A stretch of 21,586 nucleotides of DNA, from positions 1 to 21,586 of the forward strand of contig NEEC01000279.1 in the NCBI GenBank assembly GCA_002189035.1, read 5' to 3'. The notes below the pieces were generated by a model. The model had not been told where the DNA came from. It did not search any database and worked only from the letters and a program-made list of their open reading frames with translations. The stretch is from Utricularia gibba. Lineage: Eukaryota; Streptophyta; Magnoliopsida; Lamiales; Lentibulariaceae. Made by a program: the position numbers and the translations under genes. Positions within the stretch are counted from its first letter, which is position 1; every line of letters begins with the position of its first letter. Below are positions 10,599 to 20,594 of this stretch, one piece after another.

Positions 10599-11127
10599 AT
10601 GGTGTATGGGAATGGTGCATCAAGAATCAGAAGTATCATAGCAACTAATTGAATCAATCAACAGCCAAAACATATGGTGTCAAACTTCATCGGATATGCG
10701 ATCAAGATGGAAAAAAGTCACATGTTACATCATGAATTTCGTGGCATCACTTATCCCAACACTGTTATATCTGGATATGCGTAAATATTTATTTTTAACA
10801 AATCCCGTGCACGTGTGATTTTTAGGATGCACCCGAATGATGATGCGCAATGAAATGACTACGTCGCACATCCTGGTCCGCGAAGCACCTCTTGCATAAC
10901 ATGCAGATCCTTGCTCTTCATAGCACACTGTTGGGAAGCCCTTTTCGAGCTCCAAGTATTATAATTTGGAGTTACGTTTGTCCGATAACTGTGGACATAT
11001 TAAAAAAGCCACAACGAAAGGTGTCTCACGTGGCATTCCGTGTGACTGCATTTAATAATGTGCTTCATGTTCTCGAAATTGATGCGAACAACATACAAGG
11101 CAAAAGAATCAAATAGCCACTAGAGAC
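10599..11127 (+). repeat. Extra B-type monomer after B-B junction 2, 529 bp
   Basis: This B unit follows a B unit. Its seven missing bases lie at 'GTTATATCTGG' (A has 'TTATACACTCTGG', B has 'TTGTATACTCAGG'), 'GCACCCGAATG', 'AAAAAAGCC' for 'AAAAAAGGGCC', and 'CCGTGTGAC' for 'CCGTGGTGAC'. All are at or beside A/B-variable positions. The CACGTG surround is mosaic ('ACAAATCCCGTG', then 'TAGGATG'). Confidence 0.9.
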
Positions 11128-12183
11128 ATGGTATACGGGAATGGTGCATCAAGAATCAGAAGTATCATAGCAACTAAATGCATCAACATATGGTGTCAAA
11201 TTCATCTACTATGCGATCAAGTTGGAAAAAAGTCACATGCTACATCATGAATTTCGTGGCATCACTTATCCCAACACTGTTATACACTCTGGATATGCGT
11301 AAATATTTATTTTTAATGAATCCCGTGCACGTGTGATTTTTAGGATGCACCCCGAATGATGATGCGCAATGAAATGACTACGTCGCACATCCTGGTCCGC
11401 GAAGCACCTCTTGCATAACATGCAGATCCTTGCTCTTCATAGCACACTGTTGGGAAGCCCTTTTCGAGCTCCAAGTATTATAATTTGGAGTTACGTTTGT
11501 CCGATAACTGTGGACATATTAAAAAAAGCCACAACGAAAAGTGTCTTAGGTGTCCTTTCTTGGTGGCTGCGTCTAAGAATGTGCTTCTCGTTCTCGACAT
11601 TGATGCAAATGGGATACACGGCAAAAGAATCAAATAGCCACTAGAGACATGGTGTATGGGAATGGTGCATCAAGAATCAGAAGTATCATAGCAACTAATT
11701 GAATCAATCAACAGCCAAAACATATGGTGTCAAACTTCATCGGATATGCGATCAAGATGGAAAAAAGTCACATGTTACATCATGAATTTCGTGGCATCAC
11801 TTATCCCAACACTGTTATACACTCTGGATATGCGTAAATATTTATTTTTAATGAATCCGTGCACGTGTGATTTTTAGGATGCACCCCGAATGGTGATGCG
11901 CAATGAAATGACTACGTCGCACATCCTGGTCCGCGAAGCACCTCTTGCATAACATGCAGATCCTTGCTCTTCATAGCACACTGTTGGGAAGCCCTTTTCG
12001 AGCTCCAAGTATTATAATTTGGAGTTACGTTTGTCCGATAACTGTGGACATATTAAAAAAGGGCCACAACGAAAGGTGTCTCACGTGGCATTCCGTGGTG
12101 ACTGCATTTAATAATGTGCTTCATGTTCTCGAAATTGATGCGAACAACATACAAGGCAAAAGAATCAAATAGCCACTAGAGAC
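11128..12183 (+). repeat. AB dimer 10 (A 11128-11648, B 11649-12183)
   Basis: The A half is 521 bp. One base is missing at 'GTCAAATTC', destroying the A-specific GAATTC, and one at 'AAAAAAAGCC' in place of 'AAAAACAAGCC'. The B half (535 bp) is A-like around CACGTG ('TTATACACTCTGG', 'AATCCGTG', 'TAGGATGCACCCC') but keeps B-type 'GAATGGTG'. Confidence 0.92.
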
Positions 12184-13239
12184 ATGGTATACGGGAATGG
12201 TGCATCAAGAATCAGAAGTATCATAGCAACTAAATGCATCAACATATGGTGTCAGAATTCATCTACTATGCGATCAAGTTGGAAAAAAGTCACATGCTAC
12301 ATCATGAATTTCGTGGCATCACTTATCCCAACACTGTTATACACTCTGGATATGCGTAAATATTTATTTTTAATGAATCCCGTGCACGTGTGATTTTTAG
12401 GATGCACCCCGAATGATGATGCGCAATGAAATGACTACGTCGCACATCCTGGTCCGCGAAGCACCTCTTGCATAACATGCAGATCCTTGCTCTTCATAGC
12501 ACACTGTTGGGAAGCCCTTTTCGAGCTCCAAGTATTATAATTTGGAGTTACGTTTGTCCGATAACTGTGGACATATTAAAAACAAGCCACAACGAAAAGT
12601 GTCTTAGGTGTCCTTTCTTGGTGGCTGCGTCTAAGAATGTGCTTCTCGTTCTCGACATTGATGCAAATGGGATACACGGCAAAAGAATCAAATAGCCACT
12701 AGAGACATGGTGTATGGGAATGGTGCATCAAGAATCAGAAGTATCATAGCAACTAATTGAATCAATCAACAGCCAAAACATATGGTGTCAAACTTCATCG
12801 GATATGCGATCAAGATGGAAAAAAGTCACATGTTACATCATGAATTTCGTGGCATCACTTATCCCAACACTGTTGTATACTCAGGATATGCGTAAATATT
12901 TATTTTTAACAAATCCGTGCACGTGTGATTTTTCGGCTGCATCCCGAATGGTGATGCGCAATGAAATGACTACGTCGCACATCCTGGTCCGCGAAACACC
13001 TCTTGCATAACATGCAGATCCTTGCTCTTCATAGCACACTGTTGGGAAGCCCTTTTCGAGCTCCAAGTATTATAATTTGGAGTTACGTTTGTCCGATAAC
13101 TGTGGACATATTAAAAAAGGGCCACAACGAAAGTGTCTCACGTGGCATTCCGTGGTGACTGCATTTAATAATGTGCTTCATGTTCTCGAAATTGATGCGA
13201 AAACATACAAGGCAAAAGAATCAAATAGCCACTAGAGAC
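12184..13239 (+). repeat. AB dimer 11 (A 12184-12706, B 12707-13239)
   Basis: The A half is the standard 523 bp. The B half (533 bp) is B-type through the CACGTG region with 'AATCCGTG'. It has a G-to-A substitution at 12996 ('GCGAAACACC') inside the normally invariant core, and two one-base losses in the distal flank ('CGAAAGTG', 'GCGAAAACATAC'). The substitution recurs in the B unit at 14822. Confidence 0.92.
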
Positions 13240-14298
13240 ATGGTATACGGGAATGGTGCATCAAGAATCAGAAGTATCATAGCAACTAAATGCATCAACA
13301 TATGGTGTCAGAATTCATCTACTATGCGATCAAGTTGGAAAAAAGTCACATGCTACATCATGAATTTCGTGGCATCACTTATCCCAACACTGTTATACAC
13401 TCTGGATATGCGTAAATATTTATTTTTAATGAATCCCGTGCACGTGTGATTTTTAGGATGCACCCCGAATGATGATGCGCAATGAAATGACTACGTCGCA
13501 CATCCTGGTCCGCGAAGCACCTCTTGCATAACATGCAGATCCTTGCTCTTCATAGCACACTGTTGGGAAGCCCTTTTCGAGCTCCAAGTATTATAATTTG
13601 GAGTTACGTTTGTCCGATAACTGTGGACATATTAAAAACAAGCCACAACGAAAAGTGTCTTAGGTGTCCTTTCTTGGTGGCTGCGTCTAAGAATGTGCTT
13701 CTCGTTCTCGACATTGATGCAAATGGGATACACGGCAAAAGAATCAAATAGCCACTAGAGACATGGTGTATGGGAATGGTGCATCAAGAATCAGAAGTAT
13801 CATAGCAACTAATTGAATCAATCAACAGCCAAAACATATGGTGTCAAACTTCATCGGATATGCGATCAAGATGGAAAAAAGTCACATGTTACATCATGAA
13901 TTTCGTGGCATCACTTATCCCAACACTGTTGTATACTCAGGATATGCGTAAATATTTATTTTTAACAAATCCGGTGCACGTGTGATTTTTCGGCTGCATC
14001 CCGAATGGTGATGCGCAATGAAATGACTACGTCGCACATCCTGGTCCGCGAAGCACCTCTTGCATAACATGCAGATCCTTGCTCTTCATAGCACACTGTT
14101 GGGAAGCCCTTTTCGAGCTCCAAGTATTATAATTTGGAGTTACGTTTGTCCGATAACTGTGGACATATTAAAAAAGGGCCACAACGAAAGGTGTCTCACG
14201 TGGCATTCCGTGGTGACTGCATTTAATAATGTGCTTCATGTTCTCGAAATTGATGCGAACAACATACAAGGCAAAAGAATCAAATAGCCACTAGAGAC
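13240..14298 (+). repeat. AB dimer 12, standard form (A 13240-13762, B 13763-14298)
   Basis: Full-length 523 + 536 bp with the expected state at each diagnostic site, like the dimers at 1624 and 7429. It sits between two dimers that carry the core G-to-A change but lacks it itself. Confidence 0.95.
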
Positions 14299-15356
14299 AT
14301 GGTATACGGGAATGGTGCATCAAGAATCAGAAGTATCATAGCAACTAAATGCATCAACATATGGTGTCAGAATTCATCTACTATGCGATCAAGTTGGAAA
14401 AAAGTCACATGCTACATCATGAATTTCGTGGCATCACTTATCCCAACACTGTTATACACTCTGGATATGCGTAAATATTTATTTTTAATGAATCCCGTGC
14501 ACGTGTGATTTTTAGGATGCACCCCGAATGATGATGCGCAATGAAATGACTACGTCGCACATCCTGGTCCGCGAAGCACCTCTTGCATAACATGCAGATC
14601 CTTGCTCTTCATAGCACACTGTTGGGAAGCCCTTTTCGAGCTCCAAGTATTATAATTTGGAGTTACGTTTGTCCGATAACTGTGGACATATTAAAAACAA
14701 GCCACAACGAAAAGTGTCTTAGGTGTCCTTTCTTGGTGGCTGCGTCTAAGAATGTGCTTCTCGTTCTCGACATTGATGCAAATGGGATACACGGCAAAAG
14801 AATCAAATAGCCACTAGAGACATGGTGTATGGGAATGGTGCATCAAGAATCAGAAGTATCATAGCAACTAATTGAATCAATCAACAGCCAAAACATATGG
14901 TGTCAAACTTCATCGGATATGCGATCAAGATGGAAAAAAGTCACATGTTACATCATGAATTTCGTGGCATCACTTATCCCAACACTGTTGTATACTCAGG
15001 ATATGCGTAAATATTTATTTTTAACAATCCGGTGCACGTGTGATTTTTCGGCTGCATCCCGAATGGTGATGCGCAATGAAATGACTACGTCGCACATCCT
15101 GGTCCGCGAAACACCTCTTGCATAACATGCAGATCCTTGCTCTTCATAGCACACTGTTGGGAAGCCCTTTTCGAGCTCCAAGTATTATAATTTGGAGTTA
15201 CGTTTGTCCGATAACTGTGGACATATTAAAAAAGGGCCACAACGAAAGGTGTCTCACGTGGCATTCCGTGGTGACTGCATTTAATAATGTGCTTCATGTT
15301 CTCGAAATTGATGCGAACAACATACAAGGCAAAAGAATCAAATAGCCACTAGAGAC
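14299..15356 (+). repeat. AB dimer 13 (A 14299-14821, B 14822-15356)
   Basis: The A half is standard. The B half (535 bp) has 'ACAATCCGG' for 'ACAAATCCGG' and the core G-to-A change at 15111 ('GCGAAACACC'). Otherwise it is fully B-type with an A-type flank. Confidence 0.93.
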
Positions 15357-16413
15357 ATGGTATACGGGAATGGTGCATCAAGAATCAGAAGTATCATAGC
15401 AACTAAATGCATCAACATATGGTGTCAGAATTCATCTACTATGCGATCAAGTTGGAAAAAAGTCACATGCTACATCATGAATTTCGTGGCATCACTTATC
15501 CCAACACTGTTATACACTCTGGATATGCGTAAATATTTATTTTTAATGAATCCCGTGCACGTGTGATTTTTAGGATGCACCCCGAATGATGATGCGCAAT
15601 GAAATGACTACGTCGCACATCCTGGTCCGCGAAGCACCTCTTGCATAACATGCAGATCCTTGCTCTTCATAGCACACTGTTGGGAAGCCCTTTTCGAGCT
15701 CCAAGTATTATAATTTGGAGTTACGTTTGTCCGATAACTGTGGACATATTAAAAACAAGCCACAACGAAAAGTGTCTTAGGTGTCCTTTCTTGGTGGCTG
15801 CGTCTAAGAATGTGCTTCTCGTTCTCGACATTGATGCAAATGGGATACACGGCAAAAGAATCAAATAGCCACTAGAGACATGGTGTATGGGAATGGTGCA
15901 TCAAGAATCAGAAGTATCATAGCAACTAATTGAATCAATCAACAGCCAAAACATATGGTGTCAAACTTCATCGGATATGCGATCAAGATGGAAAAAAGTC
16001 ACATGTTACATCATGAATTTCGTGGCATCACTTATCCCAACACTGTTGTATACTCAGGATATGCGTAAATATTTATTTTTAACAATCCGGTGCACGTGTG
16101 ATTTTTAGGCTGCATCCCGAATGATGATGCGCAATGAAATGACTACGTCGCACATCCTGGTCCGCGAAACCTCTTGCATAACATGCAGATCCTTGCTCTT
16201 CATAGCACACTGTTGGGAAGCCCTTTTCGAGCTCCAAGTATTATAATTTGGAGTTACGTTTGTCCGATAACTGTGGACATATTAAAAAAAGGGCCACAAC
16301 GAAAGGTGTCTCACGTGGCATTCCGTGGTGACTGCATTTAATAATGTGCTTCATGTTCTCGAAATTGATGCGAACAACATACAAGGCAAAAGAATCAAAT
16401 AGCCACTAGAGAC
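15357..16413 (+). repeat. AB dimer 14 (A 15357-15879, B 15880-16413)
   Basis: The A half is standard. The B half (534 bp) shares 'ACAATCCGG' with the previous B and has 'GCGAAACCTC', two bases fewer than the 'GCGAAACACCTC' form. It mixes A-type 'TAGG' and 'GAATGATG' with B-type 'CTGCATCCC'. Its A-run is one base longer (seven A), one of the very few insertions in the array. Confidence 0.92.
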
Positions 16414-17468
16414 ATGGTATACGGGAATGGTGCATCAAGAATCAGAAGTATCATAGCAACTAAATGCATCAACATATGGTGTCAGAATTCATCTACTATG
16501 CGATCAAGTTGGAAAAAAGTCACATGCTACATCATGAATTTCGTGGCATCACTTATCCCAACACTGTTATACACTCTGGATATGCGTAAATATTTATTTT
16601 TAATGAATCCCGTGCACGTGTGATTTTTAGGATGCACCCCGAATGATGATGCGCAATGAAATGACTACGTCGCACATCCTGGTCCGCGAAGCACCTCTTG
16701 CATAACATGCAGATCCTTGCTCTTCATAGCACACTGTTGGGAAGCCCTTTTCGAGCTCCAAGTATTATAATTTGGAGTTACGTTTGTCCGATAACTGTGG
16801 ACATATTAAAAACAAGCCACAACGAAAAGTGTCTTAGGTGTCCTTTCTTGGTGGCTGCGTCTAAGAATGTGCTTCTCGTTCTCGACATTGATGCAAATGG
16901 GATACACGGCAAAAGAATCAAATAGCCACTAGAGACATGGTGTATGGGAATGGTGCATCAAGAATCAGAAGTATCATAGCAACTAATTGAATCAATCAAC
17001 AGCCAAAACATATGGTGTCAAACTTCATCGGATATGCGATCAAGATGGAAAAAAGTCACATGTTACATCATGAATTTCGTGGCATCACTTATCCCAACAC
17101 TGTTATACACTCTGGATATGCGTAAATATTTATTTTTAATGAATCCCGTGCACGTGTGATTTTTAGGATGCACCCCGAATGATGATGCGCAATGAAATGA
17201 CTACGTCGCACATCCTGGTCCGCGAAGCACCTCTTGCATAACATGCAGATCCTTGCTCTTCATAGCACACTGTTGGGAAGCCCTTTTCGAGCTCCAAGTA
17301 TTATAATTTGGAGTTACGTTTGTCCGATAACTGTGGACATATTAAAAAAGGGCCACAACGAAAAGTGTCTTAGGTGTCCTTTCTTGGTGGCTGCGTCTAA
17401 TAATGTGCTTCTCGTTCTCGAATTGATGCAAACATACACGGCAAAAGAATCAAATAGCCACTAGAGAC
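16414..17468 (+). repeat. AB dimer 15 ending in a chimeric flank (A 16414-16936, B 16937-17468)
   Basis: The A half is standard. The B half (532 bp) is A-like around CACGTG. Its distal flank begins A-type ('AAGGGCCAC'), switches to B-type ('AAAAGTGTCTTAGG'), shows A-type 'TAATAATGTG', then B-type 'CTTCTCG', and ends with shortened 'GAATTGATGCAAACATAC' plus B-type ACGGC. It forms the third B-B junction and is the clearest patchwork of the two types. Confidence 0.9.
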
Positions 17469-17983
17469 ATGGTGTATGGGAATGGTGCATCAAGAATCAG
17501 AAGTATCATAGCAACTAATTGCAATCAAAAACATATGGTGTCAAATTCATCTATATGCGATCAAGATGGAAAAAAGTCACATGTACATCATGAATTTCGT
17601 GGCATCACTTATCCCAACACTGTTATACACTCTGGATATGCGTAAATATTTATTTTTAATGAATCCGTGCACGTGTGATTTTTAGGATGCACCCGAATGA
17701 TGCGCAATGAAATGACTACGTCGCACATCCTGGTCCGCGAAGCACCTCTTGCATAACATGCAGATCCTTGCTCTTCATAGCACACTGTTGGGAAGCCCTT
17801 TTCGAGCTCCAAGTATTATAATTTGGAGTTACGTTTGTCCGATAACTGTGGACATATTAAAAAAGGGCCACAACGAAAGTGTCTCACGTGCATTCCGTGG
17901 TGACTGCATTTAATAATGTGCTTCATGTTCTCGAAATTGATGCGAAAAATACAAGGCAAAAGAATCAAATAGCCACTAGAGAC
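17469..17983 (+). repeat. Extra B-type monomer after B-B junction 3, 515 bp, eroded
   Basis: Twenty-one bases shorter than a standard B. The B insertion is reduced ('ATTGCAATCAAAAACAT', nine bases short). Further losses are at 'AAATTCATCTATATG', 'CATGTACATC', 'AATCCGTG', 'CACCCGAATGATGCG' (four), 'CGAAAGTGTC', 'ACGTGCATTCC' and 'GCGAAAAATAC'. All except 'CATGTACATC' lie at or close to A/B-variable positions, while the long shared core is untouched. Confidence 0.9.
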
Positions 17984-19041
17984 ATGGTATACGGGAATGG
18001 TGCATCAAGAATCAGAAGTATCATAGCAACTAAATGCATCAACATATGGTGTCAGAATTCATCTACTATGCGATCAAGTTGGAAAAAAGTCACATGCTAC
18101 ATCATGAATTTCGTGGCATCACTTATCCCAACACTGTTATACACTCTGGATATGCGTAAATATTTATTTTTAATGAATCCCGTGCACGTGTGATTTTTAG
18201 GATGCACCCCGAATGATGATGCGCAATGAAATGACTACGTCGCACATCCTGGTCCGCGAAGCACCTCTTGCATAACATGCAGATCCTTGCTCTTCATAGC
18301 ACACTGTTGGGAAGCCCTTTTCGAGCTCCAAGTATTATAATTTGGAGTTACGTTTGTCCGATAACTGTGGACATATTAAAAACAAGCCACAACGAAAAGT
18401 GTCTTAGGTGTCCTTTCTTGGTGGCTGCGTCTAAGAATGTGCTTCTCGTTCTCGACATTGATGCAAATGGGATACACGGCAAAAGAATCAAATAGCCACT
18501 AGAGACATGGTGTATGGGAATGGTGCATCAAGAATCAGAAGTATCATAGCAACTAATTGAATCAATCAACAGCCAAAACATATGGTGTCAAACTTCATCG
18601 GATATGCGATCAAGATGGAAAAAAGTCACATGTTACATCATGAATTTCGTGGCATCACTTATCCCAACAATGTTATACACTCTGGATATGCGTAAATATT
18701 TATTTTTAATGAATCCCGTGCACGTGTGATTTTTAGGATGCACCCCGAATGATGATGCGCAATGAAATGACTACGTCGCACATCCTGGTCGCGAAGCACC
18801 TCTTGCATAACATGCAGATCCTTGCTCTTCATAGCACACTGTTGGGAAGCCCTTTTCGAGCTCCAAGTATTATAATTTGGAGTTACGTTTGTCCGATAAC
18901 TGTGGACATATTAAAAAAGGGCCACAACGAAAGGTGTCTCACGTGGCATTCCGTGGTGACTGCATTTAATAATGTGCTTCATGTTCTCGAAATTGATGCG
19001 AACAACATACAAGGCAAAAGAATCAAATAGCCACTAGAGAC
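17984..19041 (+). repeat. AB dimer 16 (A 17984-18506, B 18507-19041)
   Basis: The A half is the standard 523 bp. The B half (535 bp) is A-like around CACGTG. It carries 'CCCAACAATGTTATAC' (C-to-A) and single-C 'GGTCGCG', features shared with the B units at 1094 and 21117. The distal flank is standard A-type. Confidence 0.92.
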
Positions 19042-20061
19042 ATGGTATACGGGAATGGTGCATCAAGAATCAGAAGTATCATAGCAACTAAATGCATCAA
19101 CATATGGTGTCAGAATTCATCTACTATGCGATCAAGTTGGAAAAAAGTCACATGCTACATCATGAATTTCGTGGCATCACTTATCCCAACACTGTTATAC
19201 ACTCTGGATATGCGTAAATATTTATTTTTAATGAATCCGTGCACGTGTGATTTTTAGGATGCACCCCGAATGATGATGCGCAATGAAATGACTACGTCGC
19301 ACATCCTGGTCCGCGAAGCACCTCTTGCATAACATGCAGATCCTTGCTCTTCATAGCACACTGTTGGGAAGCCCTTTTCGAGCTCCAAGTATTATAATTT
19401 GGAGTTACGTTTGTCCGATAACTGTGGACATATTAAAAAAAGCCACAACGAAAGTGTCTTAGGTGTCCTTTCTGGTGTGCGTTAAGAATGTGCTTCTCGT
19501 TCTCGACATTGATGCAAATGGATACACGGCAAAAGAATCAAATAGCCACTAGAGACATGGTGTATGGGAATGGTGCATCAAGAATCAGAAGTATCATAGC
19601 AACTAACAATCTATGGTGTCAAATTCATCTATGCGATCAAGTGGAAAAAAGTCACATGTTACATCATGAATTTCGTGGCATCACTTATCCCAACACTGTT
19701 ATACACTCTGGATATGCGTAAATATTTATTTTTAATGAATCCCGTGCACGTGTGATTTTTAGGATGCACCCCGAATGATGATGCGCAATGAAATGACTAC
19801 GTCGCACATCCTGGTCGCGAAGCACCTCTTAACATGCAGATCCTTGCTCTTCATAGCACACTGTTGGGAAGCCCTTTTCGAGCTCCAAGTATTATAATTT
19901 GGAGTTACGTTTGTCCGATAACTGTGGACATATTAAAAAAACCACAACGAAAAGTGTCTTAGGTGTCCTTTCTTGGTGGCTGCGTCTAAGAATGTGCTTC
20001 TCGTTCTCGACATTGATGCAAATGGGATACACGGCAAAAGAATCAAATAGCCACTAGAGAC
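19042..20061 (+). repeat. AB dimer 17, most eroded (A 19042-19556, B 19557-20061)
   Basis: The A half is 515 bp: 'AATCCGTG', 'AAAAAAAGCC', 'CGAAAGTG', 'TTTCTGGTGTGCGTTAAG' (four lost) and 'CAAATGGATAC'. The B half, at 505 bp, is the shortest monomer. The B insertion has collapsed to 'ACTAACAATCTATGG' (19 lost), followed by 'AAATTCATCTATGCG', 'CAAGTGG', single-C 'GGTCGCG', 'CTCTTAACATGC' (four lost in the core) and 'AAAAAACCAC'. It ends B-type and forms the fourth B-B junction. Nearly every loss outside the core sits where A and B disagree. Confidence 0.9.
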
Positions 20062-20594
20062 ATGGTGTATGGGAATGGTGCATCAAGAATCAGAAGTATC
20101 ATAGCAACTAATTGAATCAATCAACAGCCAAAACATATGGTGTCAAACTTCATCGGATATGCGATCAAGATGGAAAAAAGTCACATGTTACATCATGAAT
20201 TTCGTGGCATCACTTATCCCAACACTGTTACACTCTGGATATGCGTAAATATTTATTTTTAATGAATCCGTGCACGTGTGATTTTTAGGATGCACCCCGA
20301 ATGATGATGCGCAATGAAATGACTACGTCGCACATCCTGGTCCGCGAAGCACCTCTTGCATAACATGCAGATCCTTGCTCTTCATAGCACACTGTTGGGA
20401 AGCCCTTTTCGAGCTCCAAGTATTATAATTTGGAGTTACGTTTGTCCGATAACTGTGGACATATTAAAAAAGGGCCACAACGAAAGGTGTCTCACGTGGC
20501 ATTCCGTGGTGACTGCATTTAATAATGTGCTTCATGTTCTCGAAATTGATGCGAACAACATACAAGGCAAAAGAATCAAATAGCCACTAGAGAC
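20062..20594 (+). repeat. Extra B-type monomer after B-B junction 4, 533 bp
   Basis: This B unit follows the eroded B. It has the full 13-bp insertion, an A-like CACGTG surround with 'CTGTTACACTCTGG' (two bases lost) and 'AATCCGTG', and a standard A-type flank that restores alternation. Confidence 0.9.
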
